Positions 33,434-43,484 of a DNA stretch of 64,000 bases are shown here, in pieces (position 1 is the first letter of the stretch; each line of letters opens with the position of its first letter). Below the pieces are notes generated by a model. It was not told the DNA's origin, made no database searches, and was given only the letters and a program-made list of their open reading frames with translations. Position numbers and translations under genes: made by a program. The DNA is from Undaria pinnatifida (taxonomy: Eukaryota; Sar; Phaeophyceae; Laminariales; Alariaceae), in NCBI GenBank assembly GCA_012845835.1, contig JABAKD010000001.1, positions 13,097,501 through 13,161,500 of the forward strand. Direction: 5' to 3'.

Positions 33434-34140
33434 TTTTACCGTCCCGATGTGGGGCTCTGAGGTCGCTAATTATAAGACAGAGATATATATATATATATAT
33501 TGCAAAATACAACAAGCGAGGTGATGTGGTCATGCAATATCACCACCATTGAGCACGAGGGAGATAATGCAAAGCGTCAGCGTTTTGTAGGAACGATTGA
33601 TGCACCCGCGCTCAATTGCGTTACTTCGTTAGGAATATGTTGTTTGGCAGAGGTTGGGAGGCGATCATGCAGACGGTAAGAAGTACGAAAATACCCTACG
33701 TCATAGGTTGGTAGTGTGGTCTGCCACAACTTTAACATGTCTGTCTGTACTTCCGTTTCACATGATTATTTGCTGATGTACGATTGTACGCCCATGATTT
33801 TAAGCGTGTCGATGTGGGGCTCTGAGATCGACAATTAATTCTAAGATTGAGATCATATTGCAAATGCAGCAAGCGAGGCCATGTGGTCATGCAATGTCAC
33901 TGCCATTGAACACGAGGGGGAGAAGTGCAAATCGTCAGTGTTTTGAAAGAAACGCTTGATGTGCCCGCGCTCAATTACGTTACTTCGTTTGGCAGAGCTT
34001 GTCAGGCGATCATGCAGACGGCAGGTAGGCACGAAATACCCTGCGTATTAGGTTGGTGTGGCCTACCGCAATTGTAACATATCTGCCTGTACTTCCTTTT
34101 CACATTATTATTATCTAATGTACGACTATGCGCCCTGTTT
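33434..34140 (+). repeat. R7: two tandem copies of about 350 bp
   Basis: Unit 1 (about 33434-33790) and unit 2 (about 33791-34140) share 'gatgtggggctctgag', 'gtggtcatgcaat', 'cccgcgctcaatt', 'gcgatcatgcagacgg', 'aataccct' and 'ctgtacttcc'. Unit 1 alone has a short (AT)n run (33486-33500). Dispersed remnants lie at 1145, 6130, 6530 and about 57018. Confidence 0.85.
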
Positions 34141-34221
34141 TTTCCATGCCGGTGAAGATGTTGTGGTCATGTAGAAGTCGCGTCCACGTCTGGTGCTTGT
34201 GTTAGTGTTGCTCACGTGGAC

Positions 34222-34525
34222 CTGGTATGAGCCGGTCGCCCCGGTGGCGTATCAGGTTATCCTCGAGCCTGGTATAGGTCAGTTTCGTGACTTCGAACCT
34301 CCCTGAGTGCATACTCGTACAAATTCGTGGGGACTTCTTTTTGCGCCCAAACTGACTTGCGCAAAACGCGAGAGCGTGAGTTAGCAACACTCGATGAAAA
34401 GTCGACAAGCAATGGGATTGCTGAACCCAATGCGCGATATAAATTGAAGGCAAAAACCGGGGGGGGAAAGGGACGACACCTGTGACCACGACTTGTCCAG
34501 AAGCTGGGAAGTAGATGTGTGCGAA
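34222..34525 (+). repeat. S1 SINE, copy 3
   Basis: tRNA-like head 'ggtcgccccggtggcgtatc' with box A 'tggcgtatcagg', then the full body to 'gtccagaagctgggaagtag'. The 3' A tail is absent or lost. Confidence 0.85.
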
Positions 34526-34547
34526 TATGTATATATACCTGGTATAT

Positions 34548-35699
34548 ATAATGAAAATTAAAATACCCTCCAGCTGTGAGATCGAATATTTCGTCGAAAC
34601 TCATCTTTGCACGCTGTTTGTGTACTCCGATCGCGCGTATTACGGGTTGTGTGTCCTCATTTAAAGATATAGGTCGGCGACTCCCCTTGCAACTACAGTG
34701 TAGCTATCAGGGTCAACAGGGTGATGTTAGGCAGTCTGTGCGCGGAAACTATAAAACCCGTTTCTGAGGGGGACAAAATCTGACAGCTGTGGAAGGAAAT
34801 GCATCAGTTCATCGATTGAATCCTGTAAGTCGAATAACCGGTGAGGGGTGGGCGGAGTTTTTAAGGACGTGAGGGCCTAATTTTGATCAAAGGGGGTTGG
34901 CGGGAGGGGGGGGAGGGAGGGGGGGGGTTACGGGTGGGGCAGGTCAATTTGTGTGTGGAAAACTATGAATATTTCTTGTGGGGGAGGGGGGGGGGGGTAT
35001 GGCGAGGGGGGGCGGGGGGCGAGGGGGGGAGGGCTTTATTTAGGTCGCATAGATGTAGGGGTTTGCTATACGCGTGGTGCTAGGTCTAGGCGATGGTGCG
35101 GGTGGTGGGGATGGAGGGGGCGTTGGGGGCGGGGGTGGATGGGAATTGCAGCAGCGGCATGGACGGCTCTAAAACGATAACGAGGCGATATCCAGGGCGT
35201 GGAAGTGTTTATTACTCTGGCGGATTTCGATATTAGGTTGGGCGTTTAAGCAAGAGAAAGCGAAGAGGAAAGAAAAAACAGTACAATCGTCCCCTTCAAG
35301 GATTTTTAGTGTCCGCGCACATATTGAAATGCTCGCCCCCCCGCCCCCGCCTCCCGATACCTCTTGTTCAAACGCCCCACCTGAAATCAAAATCTGCCAC
35401 AGTAGTAAACACTACCAGCCAGCTGATAGCATCTCATTACCCATCTAGCCATCCATGCCGTAGCTCCAACTTATCTCCCCCCTCCCCCCCGCCCAGTTTG
35501 TTCAAACACCCCACTTACAATCGAAATCGGCCAGAGTAATGAACACTTCTATGAATCCAATTTAAATCACGTCATTATCTTTCTAGGCATCCATGACGTA
35601 GCTTTCATTAATCCCCCTTGTCCCCCACTCCAACGCCCCCTCCTTTCATACCATCCGCTCGATCGCCTAGACCCAGCACCGCGCGTATAGCAAGCCCCT
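34548..35699 (+). repeat. R1 copies, forward then inverted
   Basis: 34548-35270 is forward: 'aaaataccctccagctgtga', 'gtgcgcggaaactataaaac', then G tracts 34893-34930 and 34980-35030 and 'ggtcgcatagatgtaggggt'. 35280-35699 reads the reverse strand: 'tttttagtgtccgcgcaca', 'gttcaaacgccccacct', repeated at about 35510. The arrangement is two R1 segments tail to tail. Confidence 0.75.
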
Positions 35700-36454
35700 A
35701 CATATATGATTAATACGCGCGATCGGAGGATCACACACAATGTTGCGAACATCACTGTCGGCCAAATCCTTGATCTCATAGCTGGAGTGTATTTTAATAT
35801 TATATGTGACCTATTGGAAACCCTCCCCCCCTCCCCCCCACGCGGCCTTTCGTTTTTTTTTTTTTTTCCCTCGCTTTTTTTTGCTTGACCGCCCCACCTA
35901 ATATCGAAACCCGCCAAAGTAACAAGTACTTCCACGCCCTGGATATCGCCTCGTTATTGTTTTAGAGTCGTCCATGCCGCAGCTGCAATTTCCACCCACC
36001 CCCGCCCCCAACGCCCCCTCCTTCCCCGCCACCCGCACCATCGCCGAAACCTAGCACCACGCGTATAGCAAACCCCTACACCTATGCGACCTAAAGCCCT
36101 CCCCCCTCGCCCCCCGCCCCCCCCCGCCACATTCCCCCCCCCTCCCCCGCAAGAAATATTTATAATTTTCCACGCACAAATTGACCTACCCCACCCGTCC
36201 CCTCCCCCCCCCTCCCCCCCTCCCGCGCCCCACTTTTGATCAAAATCAGGCCCCCACGTTCTTAAAAACTCCGCCCACCCCTCACCGGATATTCAACTTA
36301 CAGGATTCACTTGATAAACTGATGAATTCCTTCCACAGCTGTCAGATTTTGTCCCCCTCAGAAACGGGTTTTATAGTTTCCGCGCACAGACTGCTCAACA
36401 CCCTGTTGACCCTGATAGCTACACTGTAGTTGCAAGGGGAGTCGCCGACCTATA
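35700..36454 (-). repeat. R1 copy, left part, interrupted by a mariner-type element
   Basis: Reverse-orientation R1 from the 'gcgatcggaggatcacac' block through C tracts to 'gtcgccgacctata', where the TA-flanked element at 36455 begins. The copy resumes at 37364. Confidence 0.8.
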
Positions 36455-37363
36455 CAGTGCTGGGCCCTCCATAGTGCAATGGTGTGTCCAGAAAATTTAC
36501 CTGCACGATACCGGGCACCTGCACTACTCGTGAGAGTGCCTCAATAGTGCAGGTTGGGCACTATTGAGGCACTTTTTGACTTCATGGCGTGGAGTTCACG
36601 CTTGGCGGGGCTCACGCTTGGCGGGGCTAGCAAAGTACGAAATGGATAGACATTATACAGGGTATGGATATGTAGTTGACGAACCTAAATCTCTGTCCTC
36701 GTTTCCTTTCTTCGATGTTGCAAGATAAAAGACAAAGCAGAAAGAGAAACACTACAGGAAGCGCATTGCAAAAAACCGAGCAATCAACACTACTGCTGTA
36801 CCCCCGCCCTCCCTACGTGGTGACAATACTCTCCCATGTCTGCCTGGCGCATCCGCTTCGATGTTGCAAGAAAAAAACAAACACAAAAAACCAAGACAAG
36901 CACGATAGGAAGCGCGACGCAAGACAAAAAAAACAACCATGTACCCCCCGCCCTCGCAACGTCTCGACAATCGTCGTCCTCAAACATGCTGCCGCAATTG
37001 CCGTGGAGCCGCCCGCCACATCCTCCCTTGCAGATGTGGCCGTTAGGGGCCTGCGGCGTTCTGTCTGGTTGATGGCACAGTTCACCATCCGCACAAGGCA
37101 TGGTGCGCCTCTGCGTAGAGCTCTTCGGGTCTGCAGCAGCACGTGTATCCTCGTTTCTGTGTTGCGTCTGTCCGCTGTGTGCGTGTGTGTGTCCAACCTG
37201 CACTATTGCGGGGCACCGCGGTGCCCAGCCTGCACTATAGCGGTAGCGCCTTCAATAGTGCAGTACCTGCACTATCCAGGGCGCTTCATGGGTCCAGAGA
37301 TTTTACCTGCACTATACCGGGCACCTGCCCTACTCAGCCTGCATTATAGAGGGCCCAGCACTG
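36455..37363. mobile_element. Tc1/mariner-type non-autonomous element, TA target duplication
   Basis: Left end 'cagtgctgggccctccata' (36455) and right end 'tatagagggcccagcactg' (to 37363) are inverted repeats, 24 bp with two mismatches, directly flanked by TA (36453-36454 and 37364-37365). The same R1 block is uninterrupted elsewhere (39749: 'gccgacctatatccttaatg'), so the insertion point is clear. Inside both ends are repeated 'cctgcactata' words. The interior carries an imperfect tandem duplication starting 'cttcgatgttgcaaga' (36712 and 36859). No transposase domain is visible in its 249-codon frame, so it is classed as a large miniature element. Confidence 0.88.
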
Positions 37364-37480
37364 TACCTTCAAATGATGACACACAACCCGTAACACGCGC
37401 GACCGGAGTATCACACACAGCTTAGTTAGGAAGATGAGTTTCGACAAAATATTCGATCTCACAGCTGGAGTGTATTTTAG
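37364..37480 (-). repeat. R1 copy, right part after the mariner-type element
   Basis: Continues R1 with 'atgacacacaacccgtaaca', 'gcgaccggagtatcacaca' and the terminal 'ctcacagctggagtgtattt'. Confidence 0.8.
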
Positions 37481-37483
37481 TTT

Positions 37484-37530
37484 CCATAATATTGTTGTTG
37501 TTGTTCTCACATTAACTCGAATAATCATAT
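37484..37530 (-). repeat. R4 3' end fragment
   Basis: 'ttgttgttgttctcacatta' plus 'actcgaataatca' is the tail end of R4 next to the R1 terminus. Confidence 0.5.
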
Positions 37531-37756
37531 ACTGTATATGGTATCAAGACACCTTGTATTCCTAATTTTGATCGATTGTTAGTTGAACTTGGTTGAATTG
37601 GTTGACTTGTTGTCTAATAATGTTGGTTGGTCGACAGACAGAGCTCACGTCATCATCTTGATTTTACTGTGCTTATTGGATCTTGATTCTGTCTCTATGC
37701 GCTGCGGTTGTATGGTCCAATGGTGTCGTGGTATACGTACGTTGACTTACTATATA

Positions 37757-38080
37757 TGTCGGTCGCCCCGGTGGCGTATCAGGTTATCCTCGAGCCTGGT
37801 ATAGGTCAGTTTCGTGAGTTCGAGCCCCGCCGAGTGCATTCTCGTATAAATTCGAAGTTGGGACTTTTTCTTGTGCACAAATTGACTCGCGGAAAGCGCG
37901 AGAGCGTGAGTTAGCAACACTCGATGAAAAATCGACGAGCAGTGGGATTGCTGAACCCTATGCGCGATAAAAATTGAAGGCAAGAACCGGGGGGTAGAAG
38001 GGACGACACCTGTGACCACGGCTTGTCCAGAAGCTGGAAAGTAGAAGTGTGCGAAAAAAAAAAAAAAAAAAAAAATTACT
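37757..38080 (+). repeat. S1 SINE, copy 4 (best preserved)
   Basis: Full head to tail: 'ggtcgccccggtggcgtatc', box A 'tggcgtatcagg', box B 'gagttcgagccccgc', body, 'gcttgtccagaagctggaaa' and a poly(A) of about 23 (38056-38078). A short 'ttact' lies before the head and directly after the tail, a possible target duplication. Confidence 0.9.
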
Positions 38081-38531
38081 CCGAAGTACGACGTAAAAGA
38101 ATACTTTGCGCTTCCTGCGTCTCTCGGAAGGAGAAAATACCGGAAACGCCGCACCTTGTATTCCGAAACGCAAGCCATCACATATCATAGCGCGGGTTTC
38201 CTGCCATCGTTGCTGCGGTCGTATTCACGGGCCTACCTTAGGGATCATCTCACCTTCCTGGCCACCTGTAAGGTAACCCCGTCAACACGGCGGATTCACA
38301 AGGGGCCGCAGACGGGTGAACATTGTGAGGGCCAAGACACCGCTCGAGGTAATGGAGTCTAGGGTATACGTTGGATAGGGTATGCACGAAAAGGTAATAC
38401 CGGGTTTGGAATATTAATATTTGTAGACGTCGGACAACTCTCAACTATGCTCTTTGACTTACACCTTCTGAGTGTGCGTAACTGAGTTATCGTTCGTCGT
38501 TGAGTGTGCATAGCTGAGTAATGTTCTCTAC
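38081..38531. other. No recognisable feature
   Basis: Unique-looking sequence between S1 and R5. Confidence 0.4.
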
Positions 38532-38636
38532 CTTTTTTTTTTAAATTTTTATCCTCCGGCGGATGGGGAAAAATAAAGCTTTAGCTCACCACACTTCCAC
38601 GTATTTTCATACGCGTCGTGTGTCGATTTAACTCAG
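38532..38636 (-). repeat. R5 short polyadenylated repeat, copy 2
   Basis: Reverse-strand unit: T run, 'atcctccggcggatgggga', 'aataaagctttagctcacca', 'cgtattttcatacgcgtcg' and 'tgtcgatttaactcag'. Confidence 0.8.
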
Positions 38637-38880
38637 TGTGTGCAAAGTCCCATCGTTGTTTAAGATGAAATTTAATAATTTACGGTATTACTGTAGAGCA
38701 ATGAAATGGATTGACTATTAAATGCCTTTGGGCTTGGTTTCAATGCCCGAACAAGTAAAACGCGCCAACTTTTGACTTACTTCGTGCGAGTCAAATCACC
38801 ACACATGAAAGTCAGGCACTCCGTAGACCCGCGCCCCACCCCCCCCCCCCGAAAAAAAAAAACGAACAATGCCAATCGTT

Positions 38881-39201
38881 TTACGTGTCGAAATACTCCC
38901 TGACATCAGCCTGGCGAGATGGCTTCGATGCATGCTCTTCAATCATCAACATCCGTGCCCTCTGGAGCAAATGGCCGGCCTCATTCATGTCGGACGCTTG
39001 TGCGTAGTGTATGTTTGCAGAGTTCGCCTGCTGCACACGGCATCGTGAGCCTCTACACTGCTGTCGCCAGGAGAGTCTGCCAGGTGGTAGGGGTACCGCA
39101 GCACTAATGACGGTTTGTCGTCGGTTTGACCGCACGATGTAAGGCGGGGTGACGTCAGACCCGCACTCTATCGGGGGTGAGGTGGTCCAAAACTGCATCA
39201 T
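38881..39201 (-). pseudogene. Possible C-terminal fragment of an unassigned protein
   Basis: 106-codon frame. Its last 50 or so residues ('ASDMNEAGHLLQRARMLMIE', 'KPSRQADVREYFDT') have a helical, protein-like character and stop cleanly. The adjacent segment 39170-39330 has palindromic 'cactatagcggg' words resembling the subterminal words of the mariner-type element at 36455, so a transposase remnant is one possibility. No domain can be named from sequence alone. Confidence 0.25.
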
Positions 39202-39330
39202 AAAAACCTGACCCGCTATAGTGCGGCATGCGCACTATAGCGGGGTCCCAGTTGTGCCATGCGATTTCACGCCTACTATACCGGCAGGGGCGAACTATAA
39301 AACCCGCACTATATAGGCCCCCCAACCGTT
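39170..39330. repeat. Palindromic mariner-like remnant
   Basis: 39212-39244 is a perfect inverted repeat: 14-bp arms 'cccgctatagtgcg' around a 5-base centre. Related 'actataccgg' and 'cactatatagg' words follow. These resemble the 'cctgcactata' words inside the element at 36455-37363. Confidence 0.5.
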
Positions 39331-39394
39331 TTAAAAATTATTGCCGGGTGTAGTATCCTGTGTGGGGTGTGATATCTTGTGTACCCCGGGTGAT

Positions 39395-39505
39395 AAAGTG
39401 CAGCTCGCAGGGGGCCCAAGGGAGTGTGATAAACCAGGGGGTGTGATAAACCAGGGGTTGTGATAGGACGTCCGAACACCCACAAGGTGTGTTTGGGGGT
39501 GTGAT
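39395..39505 (+). repeat. Minisatellite, about 18-bp unit
   Basis: 'gtgtgataaaccagggg' and close variants recur from about 39423 to 39505. Confidence 0.7.
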
Positions 39506-39569
39506 AAAAAGGGGGCCAGGTTATGCAGCAACAAGATCACATACGCACACTACATCATAGTGGTAGCCA

Positions 39570-39865
39570 CCCCTCACCGGATATTCGACTCACAGGATTC
39601 ACTTGATAAACTGATGCATTTCCTTCCACAGCTGTCAGATTTTGTCCCCCTCAGAAACGGGTTTTACAGTTTTCCGCGCACAGACTGCCTAACATCACCC
39701 TGTTGACCCTGATAGCTACACTGCTGCTGTAGTTGCAAGGGGAATCGCCGACCTATATCCTTAATGAGGACACAAACCGTAATACGCGCGATCGGAGTAT
39801 CACACACAGCTTGCAAAGATGAGTTTCGACAAAATATGAATATATTCCATCTCAGAAGGAAAGCC
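39570..39865 (-). repeat. R1 fragment
   Basis: 'ggatattcgactcacaggat', 'ccacagctgtcagattttg', 'ccgcgcacagactgcctaac', 'gcgatcggagtatcacac'. It ends before the usual terminal block. This copy shows the uninterrupted target of the element at 36455. Confidence 0.8.
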
Positions 39866-40064
39866 GTCCAAGGGAGCGGGGGCAGGGGGGGCAACAGGAG
39901 GATTAGAAGGGAGACCGCGGTGGACGAAGGCAGGAAGGAGATGGCAGACAGGGTAGCAAGGTACCAGGCCGACTAGTAGGTACGTAGCACTTTTCTTCTT
40001 TTTCTGGGGTATTTTTTTCCCCTTTGTTCCCTCCTTGCGTGTCCAGGTTTTTGGCTCGTGTTCG

Positions 40065-40207
40065 GATTATCTTATTTTGGTTTTACTTTATTTTATTTTA
40101 TTTTATTATGTTTCTTTTCCGAGCTTTGGCTCTCCTTTCCGGTTGGGTTGTTTCTTCGATTTCCCCTTCATTTTGTTTGTGTCATTTTTGTTTTTATTTT
40201 TATCTTT
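40065..40207 (-). repeat. R3 copy 3, left half, broken by the gypsy element
   Basis: 'tatgtttcttttccgagctt', 'tctcctttccggttgggttg' and 'tttcttcgatttcccc' equal the R3 copy at 9660-9750. Homology stops at 'tttttatcttt' where the LTR begins and resumes at 47799. Confidence 0.85.
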
Positions 40208-40699
40208 GTAAGATTCGTAGTCAAAACCGTCGGTGGGTCGCGATCCCACTTCTCTCTGCGTGAGCAGAGTGTTCTCACTGTTGAACTACGACGGCGGAGT
40301 GTGAGACAACACGGGCTGATACAGCAGGCCGTTGACAGAGGGAGAGACAGGACAGGTTGAGATGGACTCACTCCCAGAAGTGCAAGGAGAAGGAGTAGTA
40401 GTTGTTGTTGTGTTGTTGTGAGAGCGGTGGGCGAGCAGTTGTCGGTGCTCCCTCAGCTCTCGGATAAAAGGAACAATCCAGCGGGACCTTCCAAAGTCCC
40501 GCTGCGGAGAATACGCTAGGCGGTGTATCCGCCGCGGAGGATCCGTCAGCGGAACGTGGAGGGGAAGGCTCCGTGGCGTGTTCTAGACATGACAATCTCC
40601 CGTGTTCCCCAAGCGATCCTTCCAGAAACGATGTCTGGAAGGTTGAAGGGGTTTCGACATTTTCTCTAGGCGTGTTGGTTCGGGGACATGGTATCCACA
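40208..40699 (-). repeat. 3' LTR of the gypsy element
   Basis: On the minus strand it starts TGTGGATACC and ends CTTAC. Three near-perfect inverted repeats lie in the presumed U3: 'ccttccaga'/'tctggaagg' (40618-40642), 'ggcggtgtatccgcc' (about 40519) and 'agcgggac'/'gtcccgct' (40480-40504). An A/T-rich 'ccttttatcc' (minus strand, about 40466) is a candidate TATA-like element. The tRNA-like segment is described separately. Confidence 0.92.
40226..40295 (-). ncRNA. tRNA-like cloverleaf in the 3' LTR
   Basis: Seventy nt fold as a cloverleaf. Acceptor stem 7 bp (GCCGTCG with CGACGGT, one G-U pair). T8 and A9 are as in tRNAs. D arm 4 bp (GTTC/GAAC) with an 8-nt loop. Anticodon arm 5 bp (CTCTG/CAGAG) with a 6-nt loop, one short of normal. 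Variable loop 4 nt. T arm 5 bp (GTGGG/CCCAC) with a 7-nt loop ATCGCGA, directly abutting the acceptor stem. Box A TAGTTCAACAG fits the Pol III consensus, box B is imperfect, and a TTTT follows the acceptor. The altered anticodon loop and missing GG in the D loop argue against a working translational tRNA. Whether it is transcribed by Pol III is unknown. Confidence 0.75.
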
Positions 40700-40711
40700 T
40701 CACCCCCCAGT
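40700..40711 (-). promoter_or_regulatory. Polypurine tract
   Basis: Minus strand CTGGGGGGTGA immediately before the 3' LTR start TGTGG. It would prime plus-strand DNA synthesis. Confidence 0.75.
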
Positions 40712-42503
40712 TTTAGTGGTGATAGAGCTCGAACTCCACCAAAACTCAAAAGTAACGGGACCATAGAGACAAGAGTAACAACACGTCTAGTGGATATACA
40801 AACTTCCAGTGGCGATTCGCTATCGCTTGGCAGTTTGTACACTCCTTTGGACAAGATGGACAAGACAGCATGACAAACTGACAAACTGCTGTAGTACCGT
40901 AGACATGTGGATAAAAATCCGGACATAGGATCGGACATGATAATATATAGCGAATGACAAGAGCATAATCCTTTCGCATGCGGTATGTTCAAATACATAT
41001 CGCGGACATTGCGGCTGGCCAGCTGTGGATTACGACAAAATATAGAAAAATGATCCTGGACACGGGCGTGCGAGAGCAACGACTATAAGTAAATATCCCG
41101 GGTTTATTAGCAAAAATATGCTAATTAGACGCACGCTACACGAAACGAGTGTGTATACTCATCGTGTGGACAACATGGCTGAAGGCTCAACAGGCGTGAC
41201 ATGAGTCGTATATGCTGGAAAGCAAAACGACTTACCTGACGGAGACAATAAATTATACACCAAACATGTTATACTGCGACAAGGACATTTGGCTGATCAC
41301 ACTACACTTGGCATCTGATGGGTGTTCGAGACCGAATCAGAAGTCAATTGTGGTACACATCAGTTGGCATCTGATGGGTGTTCGAGACCGAATCAGAAGT
41401 CAATTGTGGTACACATAACAGCCTGGGCGGTGACCGAAGTCGACACGAGACAACCGCCAACAGTATACATTTCAGGGTCGCATCCATATAAAAAATACTA
41501 GAAAAAAAAAATGGATAAAAGGCGACAAGTTGACTGACAGTAATCGTGCTTACGGGCATTATGCCGCACATGTGCAACGATATCGGAGTGTGCAGTGGGA
41601 GACATACAAACGTTCGACAGACAGACACATAATGTATGCCGCAGTTCATCTGTGTCTGTATCAAATACAGATCGTAACAGAATGAGGCATTTTTCAAAGA
41701 CAAATGGTGTGCGCGAACGCTGGATATTTATTATCAATCCAACCACTGGTGTGCTACGGTGCCGAGTACTTTTCAGTACTGAAGAGACAAGTGCCCAACG
41801 ACAACAGAAGACATGGGAACGACCCCCCATAAAGCGATGGGAATCGGGTCTCTTACGACTATACATCGCGCCAATAAGTGCTAACCTCAGGTTGTACGAT
41901 ACTTACAGTGCATACAGAAGGCAATGCGCAAGAAACCAAACTGCTGAAAATCAAAAGAAAACAAACGAAACCAACAAACTACGCAGGGCACTGCGAATGG
42001 CGACATAACGAAGTCACGAGAATACTCGTGTGACAGGACGCCGAAGACATTGACAAGTTGGCACACACACTAGACACATGCTCCTTTTGGCTATGCTAGA
42101 CCTGACGGTCACCCCCCCTGCAATTGAGGTGATTTGGTATTTACCATTGCAGGCCTAATGGTACTAGTCAAACTAGTACAGTTGACAGTCTCAATCGCGG
42201 GATCAAAACATGCCGCTGAGCTGGAAGCCAAAATACGGGGAAGTCAACAAAAAGACATAAGGTGCTAAGAATACAGTTCACCACGAAGGGCGAGGACAAT
42301 ACTTTAGAGTGCGCGGTACTCGCACTGGACAACAGACAAGCCATGAGGTGACTACACCTTAAAAGAAAACAACTCCCGCAGGAGCTTGACACATATGATG
42401 GAACAAATAGCACAGGGCTGACATCAGTAGTTGCTCAGTCTGATGTGACAAAATAAAGCGCTAAAACAAGACAAGACGATACAAGAAAAGCCCATTAAAA
42501 GTG
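40712..42503 (-). other. Gypsy 3' internal non-coding region
   Basis: 1.8 kb between the pol stop and the polypurine tract, long for a Ty3/gypsy element. It contains a perfect tandem pair of 56-bp units (41308-41417). A 137-codon frame on the opposite strand (41595-42008) and a 122-codon frame on the element strand (41498-41866) have no recognisable domain, membrane span or envelope-like signal. Confidence 0.6.
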
Positions 42504-43484
42504 CTATAGGACATCCGCGGGGACAGAATGAGACTTCCGCGTAGGAGGGTTAAATGCTGAAGAGTCCGTCGACAATACTGCAGCACGGTAGGAAGCAATC
42601 ATATCTCTGCATTGCGGAATGGCGTTGACATGACGCCAGATACCCATCTGGGTAGGATAACCTTCCAACTTGAGATGATATTGGAAGTTGGTGAGAGATG
42701 CTGCTCCTACTCCCCTTTTATGTCCATCAATACTCTCAACCGTGAACGCACCGATCATAACTTTCGACAATGAGCCTTCGAGATCGGGCACGGGAAGAGT
42801 GGTCCCTAAAAATAAATCGTCGAGCGCATCAAGGTCAGGGGCAGGGGACGACTTAGGGACATAGTATTTTTTCATCCGGCCAAGGTGAACAGTAATCTCG
42901 GCGGGGTTGCCATCTTTAGTGACGCGATAAATTACGGGTGACGTTTGCGCTCGTACGGTATATGGTCCACGCCATGGGCTGATCAATTTTGGATTGGGAC
43001 CATCAGCTTCAGTGTATGGGCGGTGGATTAATACCTGTTCTCCAGGTTTGAAACTGGGAATCGACAGGGTCTCATTTGCGACCGCTTGCTTATCCGCTCG
43101 CTCTTTAAGATTACGGCGGGCTAGCTCGTATGCAAATTGCAAGTTTTCGACAGTCTGTTTAGAATAGTCGAGCTGTGATTGCGGTGCGGAGGTGGACGGT
43201 ACTCCAAGAATGAGATCGACAGGTAGTACAGCTGCACGTCCAAACATCAGGAAATGAGGAGTTTCCTGGAGCGTGGTAGAGTAAGCTGTATTGTGAGCTA
43301 ACTGGACAAAAGGCAACAGCTCTGCCCAATTATCGCAGGACAAGTTGCTGTACATAGCCAACATATTGTGGACAGTGCTGTGTACACGTTCCAAGACAGA
43401 GTTGCCCTGAGGGCGAAAAGCGGCTGTACGCGTTTTCTTATATCCAAAAACTGATTGTAATTCCTTGACCAATTCGTTATCAAA
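42504..43484 (-). pseudogene. Gypsy integrase C-terminal part after the in-frame stop
   Basis: Continues the pol frame directly after TAA. 'FRPQGNSVLERVHSTVHNML' holds the third catalytic residue (E). A GPY/F-type module follows: 'KPGEQVLIHRPY', 'LISPWRGPYTVR' and 'VIYRVTKDGNPAEITVHLGR'. No chromodomain is visible in the remaining 100 or so residues. A single base change could account for the stop, so it may be young; read-through cannot be excluded. Confidence 0.88.

Noticed and set aside
40368-40703. 111-codon frame repeated at 47467-47799
   Set aside because: It is the LTR sequence itself, present in both LTRs, with no coding evidence.
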